Of a DNA stretch of 64,000 nt, positions 50,643 to 63,575 are shown piece by piece. The translations under genes were made by a program, and so were the position numbers. The notes beneath the pieces are model-generated. The model had not been told where the DNA came from and did no database searches. It worked only from the letters and a program-made list of their open reading frames with translations. The stretch is from contig UZAN01039474.1 of assembly GCA_900618425.1 (NCBI GenBank), forward strand, positions 51,078 to 115,077, given 5' to 3'. The stretch comes from Echinostoma caproni. Its lineage: Eukaryota; Platyhelminthes; Trematoda; Plagiorchiida; Echinostomatidae. Numbering within the stretch: the stretch's first letter is position 1; every line of letters begins with the position of its first letter.

Positions 50643-52487
50643 AGAATTACCGCAAAAGGGATGACTGTGGGAGCAAAATTCACTGATTAAGAAAATAACA
50701 GCACTTCGATTCCAGTACATTGCGGTGTTCTCACACAAGATGTTCCTCTCGACGGGGCAATAATTACAAAGCAATGTATTTTATCGAAGCAAAATAAACG
50801 TAGGTAGAGAGGTAAATGCGGGCATAGAACTCACAGCAAAATCATCCAAGTAAAAGAGGAATACAATCTTGATAGCCGATGCGTATCATTTTGTTTCTTT
50901 ATCGTTCCGTTTTACAAGTTTGGCGCTGTTAGTGGTGATTGGATAGCTAGAAGAAATGTTCGATAGACAGATAAAACATCTTTTTTTGTACGAAATAAGC
51001 TACGTACATCGACAGATGATTGGTTGTTACTATAATTCCGCCAAAAAATCTTGTTGCCTCCACGTTCTAATGTAAAATGTCCTTTCTCAAATTGATTACG
51101 CATATGATTCCAAGAGACTTCACAATGTTCCCAGTTGAGTGAACTTTGGGATATGCGGTTCACTGAAAAAGCATTTTGCAACTTCACCGTAACCAAATCT
51201 CTTGAAACGTTCAAGAGTTTTGGTATACGAGGTGAGTGCAGAATTAAGGTCTTATAAATTTATATGAATCCGGCGTCTCCGTCTCTGAATTACGTAAGTG
51301 TTTTGTAATAAATAGAAGCTCTGTGTATTGCATAGACACAGAAATTGCTAAAACAAGACAACGATACGGAGAAAACAAAACAAAGCGACAATAAAGCCGA
51401 TAGACAATCGGATTAGGTTCGAGATAAGAAGACCCACTAATAACAAAACATTGAGGATAGTCCGGGAAAATAAGCGGCGACCGGGACCATGCAAAGTCTG
51501 TTGCGTTGTTCAAATAGGTTTTCGGTGACTACCTTACTCATACTGGTTCCAGAATACTCATCCTTTTTCCAAGATATCTTGCCTATCGTGAATGTTATCT
51601 GAGAAAACTCTTATACTTTACTGTATTTCGTTCTCCTTTAATTTGTAACGTTTCCGGATTCGAATACATTTAATTGCCGGAAAGAATTTTTGAGTTTGAA
51701 TATGAATAGAAAGATATTATTCTTGGTTAGGACCGAAATCAGATACCTCGCCTGTGGTCGTTAGATATCAGTGTGCGGTATGCACTGGTAGAAACTGACC
51801 GATGCGAACCGTGTTCGTGGGATAAATAGCACAATAACTGTCCCAGGTGCTCAACACTGCAGTAGGAGAAAATGAAATTACAATTTCTAAGTTATATCTA
51901 TCGGTCATTCCCATGAATGAACTATTGAAGTTTTTTCGATGATTGTTGGACCTCCTTTAATATTGATGAGCTAAAAGCGATCGTCGGAATCCAGAAATCG
52001 TACGTATATAAAGTGTTCGGCCACGAGAAGCACTAACAGGTGGTTAATATCAGGAATATGCTGTACGGGTGCGTGTTAACGGATGCAAGTTTGGTGTAGG
52101 CAATGAATGTAGATGTGTTGAATATCAAGGTGTCGCACGAATTCAATCAATCAATGCTAGAGGTATTGTCAGATGTATCTTGTTAGTGTAAAATAAAGAA
52201 ATGAAACTTACAGAATCACTCGGAAGTAGATATCTGTGAATTTAATTGTATAAGTTGACGCTTCATTCGGGGATAACGAAAACCGTTACATTTTTTCGTT
52301 TATTTTATTTGGGATAGAAATAACATACTACCCATTAAACAAAGAGTCCACAAACAATGGCAGATTACAAATCGGTAAGTGGTCGGGTAAGTTCACGATG
52401 GCGGAGTTCCTTGGGCCACTAAACACGATGGACTGAGGGTTTACCAAACGTGAATTGTAAGAAAGACATTGAAGATCAAAACTCTTC
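50643..52487. other. Unrecognised spacer
   Basis: No assignable gene or repeat before the assembly gap. Confidence 0.45.
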
Positions 52488-53185
52488 NNNNNNNNNNNNN
52501 NNNNNNNNNNNNNNNNNNNNNNNNNNNNNNNNNNNNNNNNNNNNNNNNNNNNNNNNNNNNNNNNNNNNNNNNNNNNNNNNNNNNNNNNNNNNNNNNNNNN
52601 NNNNNNNNNNNNNNNNNNNNNNNNNNNNNNNNNNNNNNNNNNNNNNNNNNNNNNNNNNNNNNNNNNNNNNNNNNNNNNNNNNNNNNNNNNNNNNNNNNNN
52701 NNNNNNNNNNNNNNNNNNNNNNNNNNNNNNNNNNNNNNNNNNNNNNNNNNNNNNNNNNNNNNNNNNNNNNNNNNNNNNNNNNNNNNNNNNNNNNNNNNNN
52801 NNNNNNNNNNNNNNNNNNNNNNNNNNNNNNNNNNNNNNNNNNNNNNNNNNNNNNNNNNNNNNNNNNNNNNNNNNNNNNNNNNNNNNNNNNNNNNNNNNNN
52901 NNNNNNNNNNNNNNNNNNNNNNNNNNNNNNNNNNNNNNNNNNNNNNNNNNNNNNNNNNNNNNNNNNNNNNNNNNNNNNNNNNNNNNNNNNNNNNNNNNNN
53001 NNNNNNNNNNNNNNNNNNNNNNNNNNNNNNNNNNNNNNNNNNNNNNNNNNNNNNNNNNNNNNNNNNNNNNNNNNNNNNNNNNNNNNNNNNNNNNNNNNNN
53101 NNNNNNNNNNNNNNNNNNNNNNNNNNNNNNNNNNNNNNNNNNNNNNNNNNNNNNNNNNNNNNNNNNNNNNNNNNNNNNNNNNNNN
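52488..53185. other. Assembly gap (698 N)
   Basis: All bases are N. Any open frame crossing it is an artefact. Confidence 1.
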
Positions 53186-53929
53186 TTACATTTCTCATGT
53201 ATAGAATCATTACTGTCTGCTACTGTATTACACCAGTTATCAGACTCGCATGTGCTACTTGGAGCCCCCAGTAGATCATCATAAATATATGCGACAAGAG
53301 AGAGAGAGCAAAGCCGGAACCAAGGCTGAAATATTGCCCGGATACCCGGATGCGTTTTCAGCAATACCAGAAGATTACTCCCCTGTGCGCAGTGGCGTTC
53401 GAAAACATTTAAAGCACTTAACATTTCAAAAAAATTCCTCTAGACATGTGTGAACTCGCATGTGTGTACGTCTGTTTTCTGTACCAAATCGATATGGCAC
53501 TGTTTCCACACACCCTAACCAAACGATTCACCAAACACATGTACCATTGAGGCTATTTTGCTGTTAGTGGCTTTATTCGTTTTGATTCTACATATATGAT
53601 CAGTCTAAATTTGGTTGCGCTCGTAATTTTGACCGATGGACTTGAATTTCATGGAAAAAATATCGTTGAGTATTTTAGCGCTCCTCATCGTAGTGCAGTT
53701 TTTCTTCAAACTCCCAGACGTACTTCAGAAGCAAACACAATTACAATTGCAGCAGCTTGAACAAACCTGTGTAATATTACTGTGAGAATTTGACCAAATT
53801 ATGGAACCCATTTTATTTCAATTGGTTGTCATCCAGTACGATCGTTGATCGTTGAAGATCATTCCGTTTTAGTAAAATTTCAGTCAAGTTGTAAAATAAT
53901 TTACTATACAGAATATTTGCTCTATGAGC

Positions 53930-54560
53930 ATCACACAATCTCATTCATTTAGTGCATAGACCCAGGTTAATTATACTTACTGCTGTTGCGCATATGGTAA
54001 CTTCTGGTTCATCAGTCTTAACCAGGGTCTAAAGTAAAGCTTCTTTGAGTTTTCTTGATCACGCAAACGCCTTCTTTTTCTTTAACTATGAACACAGATG
54101 GAGCATATTTTGCACAACGGACTAAACTCCAATATTTTGAGTACATTTTTCGACAACCACTCAAAAGACAACGTGTTCTTTTCGTTCATTATTAAGTGTC
54201 AATCCTTGTGGTTTCTTTTCAGGGAGCCATCGTGCCCATTTTCTTATGTGTTTTGATGTCTGTAATTATGCTGACGAAGTAATCAGTGTTTGTTCTGTCC
54301 CTAGTTTGAACTATTCACAGCCTCCACTAAACAACCACTGTCAAACTTCATAAGTTGTCTTTAAGTCTGTTCTTTCATGCTTTATATCACCACATGATTT
54401 GGCACAGTTTTTACTTACAGATTCCGCCCCGTTATCCTAATGTTCTTTTGGATAATCCTTTTGATTATGTTTTCAACACTCATGGCCTACATAAATCAGA
54501 ATTTTTGGACACCCCTGTCTTTCTTACCCGTCGTACATGATCTACGCCAGTTCAGAAAAA
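53930..54560 (+). mobile_element. Old LINE reverse transcriptase remnant
   Basis: In shifting plus-strand frames, FRQPLKRQRVL (about 54150) is followed by SFQGAIVPIFLCVLM (about 54220, like RT motif B 'VPQGAIVSPILF'). Then CNYADEVISVCS (about 54260, like motif C YADD with the last D changed to E) appears in the right order and spacing. Many stops interrupt it. The pyrimidine-rich plus strand resembles the LINE at 57410. Boundaries are uncertain. Confidence 0.4.
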
Positions 54561-57086
54561 TTGAATAATTCCACAAACTGCCCTCGGATAAACACAAGCA
54601 GAATAAATTAGCACTTTCCCCAAAACCATGTATTCATATTCATGATTACCGACATTCCATCAGGCTTTATGTTTGTCTCTCTACATTGTTCATTCGACTC
54701 GAACAAGAACGATTTCACATTGTCAGTTTAGTTAGATGCTCCTCGAAAGTTTCTCTTGGTGTATTGGCTTCAAAATGAATGTTTTGTTTCCGGCTTTCCG
54801 ATAAATGTGACGGATCCTGTGATGAGGCCCTTGGAAATGGAGAGCTTTACCTGTCGTGTGAAGAACTTGAAAGCGTACTTCATTTCTATTCTTCTTCGTA
54901 GCTGCATTCGCATACCGCAGCAAATTTTGACCATCCTTCATTTGCTGGTACACCAATTTTCAGGTTCAATTATGAAAAACTCTTCATTAGAATTTCCCCA
55001 AATCTACAATGTAGAACGAATTTCAGATTGTTCTGTCAATACACACTCACATATATATTCTACACACACTCACAACGTGCAATCCTCTTATAGGTAGGTG
55101 CACGGCTGATGTTCCTACCCAGAGAGTACCCGTGTTCATTCAGTTTACCTAATAGATATCAGTCCCACGTATTCAAATAGTAATATTAAAACAACTCAAG
55201 TAGATTTATTTCTCAACCGTATACTGTAATCCTACAGTACACCCTATTGAGGGACATGAATTTAACATTACAGTTACACCGTGTAGTACTTTAGTCCCTT
55301 TCCCATACAGGATCCGTTGCTCCCTCTCCTGTAGTTTGACGGAATCAGGTTACCACAAGGATCTGATCACAACCAAAATCAAAATAATATTCCCATCCGT
55401 CAATCCTGTTATTATGCGATACAGCATAGGTGACTCTCTCTCTGTCCAAGAATAGGAATAAATAAAGAGAAAGAAACACAGTGCACGTTGCGTAAAATTA
55501 CTCTCTTGACAGCTTGACTTGAATCCATGGTACGGTCGAATCAAGAACCAAATTCAGTAGGTCAAACGAAAGCTTTCGGGTGTGGAATTTCTTTGTATGC
55601 GCCTAATCCAACTTAAATAGTATCTATTTGTCAACAATCCACCGTGCAACGCAAACTTAGTGCATTTTTGAACCGCCTTTTCTGTGAACTACAAGCACAG
55701 CGATCTGATCTGTTACGATGTGTCAGGCCGTCTCTGGTAAATCTGGTCAAGTGACGTTTGAACTCATCCAAACGCATCACTTGTAGCTATAACTCGGAAT
55801 TTGGCGTCAACATCAAAGTGTGTACATGACTGAACCTCGTACGGTCTATTCGATGTGGGACCACCGAGGGTCCACCGAGGGCTTTAATACCTCGACTATC
55901 ATCTCAATCACCAAGATGCAATACTGTTCACCGCTTTGCTTGCTTGGCGAACATACCAACTGATGATAAGTCAGCATAAAATGATCCCTAAATTTACGTT
56001 TGCATTTAAATAACATCACGGGGTTTAATGGTCATGACACGTTGCTAAGGTGTACCAAGTGCGAATCTATTCATTGACCTATCCTTGTGATTGCATTGAA
56101 TGCAATCTGCTAGTTTGTCGTTCAGCAAAATGTGCGTTGTGGTAAACGTTCAGGCTGCATTAAAAGTTAACGTGTCGATCTGATGCGAACAGGCATTGTC
56201 TCCATGGATGTGATTTGTGCCATCCCAGCCGCTGGCGTTTGCCAAATTGCTTCTAATTAAGAGATGTTGAATCATGGGGGCCGGTGTTGTCGTTCTCCTT
56301 ATTGTTTTACGATGCAGTTTGTTGTACCAATATTTTTCACGATGCGCTTCCACTCCCGTTTTCATCATCACTTTCCCAGTCCATTTAATATAAGGAATAT
56401 CTTGATTAATTTCCGAATGGAGATGAAGTTGCGCGCAACTGAACTAGTTAGGATGGTTCAACTAATGAAATCCGTGGTTTAAAACAAGTTTATCGCTTTT
56501 GTATAACCACAGTACTGCTGTACCTCACGCGGCTCTCATGGGGCCATTCAATCGCCATATCAATAGTTGTCCTGTGACTACTTCACGTGTGTCAGAATCC
56601 CAGTTATTGCTCATATATGATCCTTTTCATACTAATAACCCTTAAGAATGACAGATATCGCATCTCACCGTCGACTTGTTCCTCTATGCATGCAGCGAGT
56701 ACATGCTCACAGCTATATGTAATAAAACTGAGGCATAACGAAACGAACAATGTGCTGCATACAATAGTTGGTGGGAGCGACGGCAGTATCCTGGTAAAAC
56801 ATTCTCAAACAACGTACATTCCCAATGGCTTCAAATGCATACATGCGGATAAATGACTATCATTAAGTAAAAGTACCAAGAAGGTAGCTTTCAAACATAC
56901 TTGTTTCACAGCTTCAAAGGTTTGGCCAAATTTTACCCATTTTTTGTAGCCCACGTAGGCTGCGGCACACTCAAATCTGCAAACGTTATCTCGAAATAAA
57001 ACATGACGAATCAAACAAGATTTGATTTTTCAAATGTTTGCGGATTCGAATTACCCACATATTTTGTCTTGTTATCTATTAATTAG
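54561..57086. other. Unrecognised spacer
   Basis: No assignable gene. The 113-codon open frame at 54756-55097 has low-complexity His/Ser/Thr-rich content from a CA/TA-rich stretch and no family resemblance. Confidence 0.45.
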
Positions 57087-57236
57087 CTTCCTTTTATTGA
57101 ATTTATAGTAATATCATTTTCCATGAAATGAGAAGCGACCAAACAGAGAGTGGCCTGACAGCAAACAGAAAATGAGGAAATTCAGGTGGTGCTGGTGGAA
57201 TTATAACGTGTTACCCCGGGCCATAATTCCGTGACC
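57087..57236 (-). mobile_element. tRNA-derived SINE, copy D, diverged
   Basis: The tail CTTCCTTTTATTGAATTTAT, the GAAGCGACCAAACAG block and AAATTCAGGTGGTGCTGGTGG match the family. The B-box core has decayed to GGAATTATAAC. It sits about 170 bases before the plus-strand LINE that starts near 57410, in the opposite orientation. Confidence 0.65.
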
Positions 57237-57409
57237 GCTTGATGTGGGAGTGCAATAAACTTTTACCGTGGTAATTCCAGCACACATACAATCGTGGAAC
57301 AAGCAAATTTCGAACTCTTCGGAGTAGATTTCTTCAATTGATCGTTTAACCTGTTTACAACACTGACTCGTCTAAAGATTCTGGAATCAGCTGTAAGTAA
57401 TTAGGTGGT

Positions 57410-60400
57410 ACGCGGCTCTGCCGTCACCCGGCTCACTACCACGTCTTTCTATTGAAGCCTTATGTAGTCCGCCATTCCAGATTTCAGGATCATGGTTGCA
57501 GGTTTTATCATAACATAAATATGAGAATACAAAATCACAAAAGCTCACTAACTCTCGTTCGCTCTACGCGCTCACACTGCAATCATGCACTCATCACCTT
57601 TGCCAACCTTCGCGGACTGGACCGCAATATTGAATCTGTACACTATTTTCTTTCAATTCTTCTTCTCCACTCGCCCTTTTTTGACCGAAACAAAAATCCC
57701 CCCTCGTCAGATACCACCCACCTTCAACTCTCCAGCTCCACTCCCCATTTCTCCTCTTTATCCGAAGCTGGTCTGTGCAACTTTATTCATCAACCAATCG
57801 CCGCCTCGAGGATCCCAAATATTGACTTTTCCAATCGTGAATTTCAGCTGATGTGGCTGAAACTCTGACTTTCTTGCTTTAATCATTACTTTTGTGTTCT
57901 GTACTGTTTCCCTAGCAGTGGCTACTCTTCCATCTTTGATTTTTTATCTTTGAACATTGAACACTTGAACATTGAACATTTGAACACTTGTGACTGACCC
58001 CAACTATCATGTAACCTTATTGGGATATTTTCGCATTCACAATCAAGACTGATTGACACATTTATCTGCAATGTCTTCTTTGGGGTGCGACCCAGAACAC
58101 TGCTCTTTGATCAACAACCTGAGGCAACTAGTTAACCTCCTCACACGTGTCCCTGATCGAGCTGGCGATCGTGCCCACACCCTCGATCTAATTCGCACTT
58201 CGGTCCGTTCTTCCATCCCACATATTGATACCCTTCCTCTTCTTGGCTCATCAGATCACTGTATTGTTTCTTAGCCTATTCGATTTTCAAATCCGGAACA
58301 AGCACCCAACTGAAGACACATTCTGGCGCTACAACTTAACCAACTGGGACGGTTTCCGTAATTTCCTAGCTGCTTATCTCTGGAACGATTGCTGTTCCAT
58401 TTCGGATTTTTCCAAATCTGTTCCCAACTTCACTGATGTTGTTCTTCAAGGTGTGCATCTGTTTATTACGCACTTTTCTCAACCCGGCAAACCCAAATCC
58501 CCTGTGCTGTTAAACCATGCATGTGACCGTGTTGTACAGCTAAAGCGTTCAGCCTTCCGCCGCTGGCCCATCCCCTCCTCCCACTATCGCTTCGTGCAAG
58601 CTAGGAACAAATGCCCGACGACCATTTAGAGAACCAAAGAACACTTCGTTTGCCGCAACGCCGAAAACGTGGTCTCGGCCGCCACCGGTAGCCGAACATT
58701 TTGGTCCCATGCCAAAGCAATTTCCCAGAATTTCTACCTTTTCAACTCCCCCTTATCTGTAATACCTCTGAAGATTTTGTATATCAATCACACGAGAAAG
58801 CAGAGGTTTCTGCTTCCCAGTTTGCGGCCAATTTCACCTTACGCCAGTTTTCTTCACCACCATCTTCTTCCTTTTTCACTGGCAACTCTTTTCTACCTCG
58901 TATAAGCACTAGGAAAATCCATCAAACATTGTGCTCTCTAAATGCAAACAAACCACCCGGTCCGGACAGTATTCTCCCTATCGTTCTCAAAATGTGTGCT
59001 TCCGAGCTGGCTTCTATTTTACGTCATCTTTTCACTCTTTCCCTCCAAACTTCCTCCTTTCCGAACACCTGGAAACACACCATGATTTTTCCCATTCCCA
59101 AAAGCAGCGACCTTTTTGACCTCAACAATTTCCGACCCATTTTTCTCGCATCTCTTCTTTCGAAAGCATTTGAAACTATCATCTTTGGTCAGCTAGGCAC
59201 TTTACTTGAACGTGATGGACTACTGAGCGACCGCCAATATAGCTTCCGACAGCGTCGTTCTACCGGTGACCTGCTGGCTCTCGTCTCACAATCCTGATCA
59301 GCGTCACTCGATAACCACTGAGGAACACACACTTGTTCTCGCTTGACATCTCAAAGGCCTTCGACCGAGTTTGGCACAAAAGTCTACTGACGAAACTACT
59401 CATGTTCGGTTCCCCTCCGGCGCTCCCAGCGTGGATATCAAGTCTGCTCAGTAAGCAAACCATCTCCGTCCGAATTGATGGGGTTTTATCTCAACCGTTC
59501 CCTATGAACGCTGGTGTTCCCCAAGGTTCAGTAATTGCGCCCTCCCTGTTCTTTCTATTCATCAATGATGTCCTTTCCCAAACTGTCAACCCGATCCATT
59601 CTTTTGCTTATGACGTCATCCTCTGCTGCGCCTTATCCTACCGCACTGCTTGCCACGCCCAAAACCAACATCGATGATGATATCAGTGCCTTTAATGTGT
59701 TACTGGACTCCAATCTTGAACACACTGAACCACGTTTCATCCAATAGTTCCAAAAACTCTCTTCTTCTTCGATTTCTTTAAAACACCGTTCATTCTGCCC
59801 CCCTCATTTGTTTTTTAATTCCACCCAACTGCGTACCACAAACTCTCTTTCCCTTCTCAGATTGTTCATAACTTCTTTATGCTGGTCCCCTTTTATGGCT
59901 CAGCTAGTCTTTCTTTCGGCGCGCAAGTTTAGATTTCTATTTTGGGCCAGACGTTTCTTCACCCCAGCTCTTCTTCTTCTATTGTACAGAGCTCGAATCC
60001 GCCCCGCTCTTGAATACTGTGGTCACGTATAGGGTGGAGCTTGGTCTTCTTCCCTTTACCTTCTTGATCGTGTTCAACAAAAGACCGTACAGCTAATCGA
60101 TGATCCTTCCCTAACATCCAGTCTGCAGTCGCTAGCCCATCTGTGAGCAGTTGCTTCATTGTCCCTGTTCTGCCGCTACTGCTTTGGTTTTTGTTCTTCG
60201 GAACTTGCCTCGGTAGTTCCTCTTTCTGCAGCTGTTACCCACTCAGACCGTATACAAGCGTCCAGTCATCCTTAGCAGGTTTCTGTTCTCAGATGTCGTA
60301 CCCCTCGGCTCCAATGTAATTTTATCCCTCAAACTGTCAGACTTTGGAACACCCTCCTACTTGCTGTTTTCTGCTAACTTAAAATCGTACACTTTTTAAA

Positions 60401-60540
60401 CGTAGAAAACAGTAGACTAGATCTTAAGTGAACGTTTTCTTACTCTCCTTTTTACAGTTATCTGTTTGTTCAAAGGGGATTTCCCTTTCTACTGTGCAAT
60501 AAAAATATAAAAGGGTATGTTTAATAATAATAATTGTTAT
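57410..60540 (+). mobile_element. Near-complete CR1/Jockey-like LINE, multiply broken
   Basis: This is the most complete LINE here. The APE endonuclease spans about 57480-58270 (NLRGLDRNIES, LTETKIPP, NNLRQLVN, HTLDL, LGSSDH). Its GDFN motif has become GYFR (about 58030), and the frame shifts near 57680. The linker is at 58290-58620. The RT begins near 58900 (NKPPGPDSILP, NNFRPIFLASLL, YSFRQRRSTG) and breaks with a stop and shift near 59295. It resumes at 59340 with motif A LDISKAFDRVWHK and motif B NAGVPQGSVIAP. Motif C reads FAYDV (about 59610) where F/YADD is required. The thumb and C-terminus (YRARIRPALEYCGHV, LWNTLL) run to about 60370. The 3' end is a TGCAATAAAAATATAAAAGG stretch followed by a short ATA/AAT repeat at about 60520-60536. 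Confidence 0.88.
57949..57991 (+). repeat. Short tandem TTGAACAT/C repeat inside the LINE
   Basis: Five imperfect units of TTGAACA(T/C) with 8-9 base spacing interrupt the endonuclease frame of the LINE, in the segment that reads L-N-I-E-H-L-N. Slippage of an original single unit is the likely origin. Confidence 0.6.
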
Positions 60541-62228
60541 CGTTCAATTGTGATCGCTACAGGAAACCAACCTATTTTGCTTCATGCTAACTCATACGAC
60601 TTCAGGATTCGTAAGAGCATGAGCGAATACATGGGGTCTTGTGAAATTAAATGGAACCATTGCGAAATTCTCGAAAATCTGAGGGCTGGAATGCTGATTT
60701 TGGTTGATCTCCTTCACGTATGATGTGATACACGCGAGTGTCCATCTGTTATATTATTTGCCGCGGCTTGATTTAGAATCTAGTTACCACAGCAAAACTA
60801 TTAATTTCAATCTGTTTCATACTATATGTATTTACACACCCTGTTTCACGTGAGTCTCGTTTCCTCTCTGAATTTTCAAATAATGGAATCAGCTCCTTCT
60901 CCAGTCGCTTTAATTGCGTAACTACTTTTTGACCGTGGATTTGATTGGTGTCTTAACAATGATAGACCGGGTATGCAGTTAATTACATTTTCCCATTGCA
61001 TTCACATTCAGTGGCCCATATTTGTACTTCAATCGGAACGCGGGTGCAAGGAATCGTCTATTGTCATGTGAATCGACTGAGTACCATTAGCTTCATAATC
61101 GTCTCTATGGTAGTTCTCACCTACTACGGTCTTCACAAGTAATAATACTTATCACATACTAAGAACCTTTCATATGCTGGAGTTTTCATCAGTATCCCAT
61201 GTTTTACTTCAACAGGAAACGGGGTCAATTCCGCAATCATAAGATCCCACCGTTCACTCCTGAAAACCGATAAAGTGGACCCACGAAACTTAGAGGGACG
61301 CGAACCACATACTGCCCCAGTAAGATACGCGTATTGCTGGATTGGACGACAGACATCCTATCTATGTATGTATGTACACTTAATGGACATGAATTTGGAT
61401 ATGTGAAACGAGTTACGGTCCTCTTCTGCTCGTGTAGGCCCATAGTGTTCACACAGAATTAACGGTTCACTTTGGCACCACAGAACGTCACATCCAGACG
61501 AAGTACCCTTTGGACCACATCCCTTTCTGTTTCCTCTCTCACTCTCAATCTACTCCATTCTCTCGCTTACTGAGGCAAACAACATAGCATAGCGTTATGA
61601 ACATGAGAAAATAGTATGATTGTGATGGGAATGGGATACGGAATACAATCACACGTACAAGCCCTGGGGGGGGGGGAGTGGCATCGTTAAAAATAGGAAT
61701 ATGTACAAATCGACGAGGATCTAAATCGTTCTCACGCATGTANGCGTAGTTCTGTGTCAGGTCAGTAATCGATCGGATACTGGTAAAGAATTCCAGTGAT
61801 TGTTTGAGGGAAGTGACATTTTCGATGGAACTGGGTCAACGAAGAGCACGATAAATGATGAGTGTGACGGTTCGCACTCGGGAAATTGAATGCCAGAGAT
61901 TAAGCTCAGGTCGAATAGGGAGATTGATGCCAAATGAACTTCGAATTTGACAGTTTCTTGGGGGAAATTGAACGCGTTGTGCCATGAGGATATATCACAC
62001 CTTGATAATAATCTGATGGATTTGTCTGTTTGGGAGTAGAAAACAGCAAAAGTTTCATCTGTATCATTTCGGTTTTGTACTGATCACTCAATGTGACAGG
62101 AAAACAAAAACGGGATTTAAATAAACATACACACACTCAAATGTGAACGTATCACGACAAAGTGGACTAAGGTTTGCGGGGGTGGGAGCGAATAATCTGC
62201 CCGATTCCTAATTTCCGTGGACTGTACA
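60541..62228. other. Spacer downstream of the receptor gene
   Basis: Should include the 3' UTR of the minus-strand receptor at its right end. I saw no AATAAA on the minus strand in the first few hundred bases after the stop. No other gene recognised. Confidence 0.4.
61666..61676 (+). repeat. Poly-G tract (11)
   Basis: A run of 11 G. An ambiguous base occurs nearby at 61743. Confidence 0.9.
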
Positions 62229-63575
62229 TCAGCTTATCGAATTTGTTTGTCTATTAACTGAAGATCTGTGATTCGATTGGAACAATTGTTTATCCTCATC
62301 GTTTGTCGACGTTGTCAGCATACTGGCCAGTCTCGGAGCGGTTCGACGTGGTAAAAATAGTTTGTCTTGCTTGTGTCGATATAACCGTCGTAGTTTAGAA
62401 ACTCTGCATGTAAGAATCCACACAGCATGTTCACGAAATCCTTTGTACGTTAGAATGTAGATGAAAAAGTTCAAAGCATAATGTGAGGCACACAGCACAT
62501 CGATGATTTCTTTCACAGTAGTCTGGTTGATAATCTGTTGCCACATCGGATCACATAGAGCTGCTTCTGCGGTCAAACATTCATCCGGAACCGGTAAATA
62601 GAATTGTGTCAGGTACACAATCCCAGGAGGCACGGCACACGCGATCAGATAGAATGACAGGATCACCAACATGATTGTGGTTGCGGTGAAACTGGACGAT
62701 TCACGGGATTTTGAATCTGGTGTGTTCGGATTGGTCTGTCCAGATCCGACAGATGCAACACTGTACGAGCTGGACTTGCGCAGTTTTAAACTGCCTTTTG
62801 ATTGTGTAGTCCCGTTCCTGCCTGAGATTGAATGTGACGGAACCGCTCGGGAATGGATAAGGCGACGCATTTCGAACAGTACAAGAATATTAAATATCAG
62901 GGCTGCCAAGGGTATGATCAGCGAGAATATGACCTCCTGAGCAGCCAGAGTTTCCGTGACACGATTGTCTTGTATCATACTGGTACGCATTGTGCACTCG
63001 CCGTCCTCAAAGGTCCACAGGGCAGCTTGGAATAACATAGGAACACAACAAACGACGAGTAGACAAAGGACGGCAATCAGCGCTCGTTTTGGAGTACATA
63101 ATTTGTGTCGTTTGAATGGAAAACACACTGCCAAATAACGCTCCAGAGTGAATCCAAATACTAAGGCGGTGGAATAGTACTGGGAGAATATACTCAAGCA
63201 CTGATAGATTTGACACAATCCGGGAAACGACGTAATTCCACGAACGCACCAGTAACGTTCCAAATGATAATTTAACAAGCATAGAATAAGGGTTAGATCT
63301 GTGGCAGCCAGTGCACTGAGATAGATTGCGGATGTGTTTTTACGACGCTGATGTTTTGTGGTCCAGATAACCAGGGAAAGTGTGTTTCCAAACAGACCAG
63401 TAATGAGCCAGATCAGCATCAGACATCGGACCAGGGTGAGAATGTTCGGTACGAATACGGCCAAGAATTCGCATGTCTGATATCGGGCATTGATAGAGAC
63501 CGGATCCAGATCAGTCTGGTTGAGTGCATACCGTTGGGAACAGTTTAGCGGAACAGTTTCGTTCTCGGTTGACAT
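62229..63575 (-). CDS. Rhodopsin-family (class A) G protein-coupled receptor, peptide-receptor-like, single exon
   Basis: A 448-residue seven-transmembrane receptor, expected at the plasma membrane coupling an extracellular ligand to G proteins. Helices lie at about 46-71, 80-104, 121-146, 163-186, 210-236, 296-324 and 355-378. Class A landmarks are N64 in TM1, D93 in TM2, the Cys pair C121/C194, E145-R146-Y147 ending TM3 and P222 in TM5. N-glycosylation sequons N5, N11 and N19 lie in the N-terminus and N350 in the third outer loop. Inner loop 3 (about 237-294) is rich in Ser, Arg and Lys. Oddities: the TM6 CWxP motif reads C-A-V-P (313-316) and the TM7 NPxxY motif reads N-F-F-I-Y (369-373). 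The N-F-x-x-Y form recalls invertebrate FMRFamide/myosuppressin-type receptors, but the ligand is inferred only as probably a neuropeptide. I chose the ATG at 63575; the open frame extends five codons further only through a GTG and then meets an in-frame TGA. A TTTCAG just before the ATG could be a splice acceptor for a 5' UTR intron. No TATA box is obvious. Confidence 0.93.
   Translation of the reverse strand: MSTENETVPLNCSQRYALNQTDLDPVSINARYQTCEFLAVFVPNILTLVRCLMLIWLITGLFGNTLSLVIWTTKHQRRKNTSAIYLSALAATDLTLILCLLNYHLERYWCVRGITSFPGLCQIYQCLSIFSQYYSTALVFGFTLERYLAVCFPFKRHKLCTPKRALIAVLCLLVVCCVPMLFQAALWTFEDGECTMRTSMIQDNRVTETLAAQEVIFSLIIPLAALIFNILVLFEMRRLIHSRAVPSHSISGRNGTTQSKGSLKLRKSSSYSVASVGSGQTNPNTPDSKSRESSSFTATTIMLVILSFYLIACAVPPGIVYLTQFYLPVPDECLTAEAALCDPMWQQIINQTTVKEIIDVLCASHYALNFFIYILTYKGFREHAVWILTCRVSKLRRLYRHKQDKLFLPRRTAPRLASMLTTSTNDEDKQLFQSNHRSSVNRQTNSIS

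Noticed and set aside
52441..53424. Long open frames of 244-327 codons on both strands
   Set aside because: They consist almost wholly of the N gap, and their real flanks are short and unrelated to known proteins.
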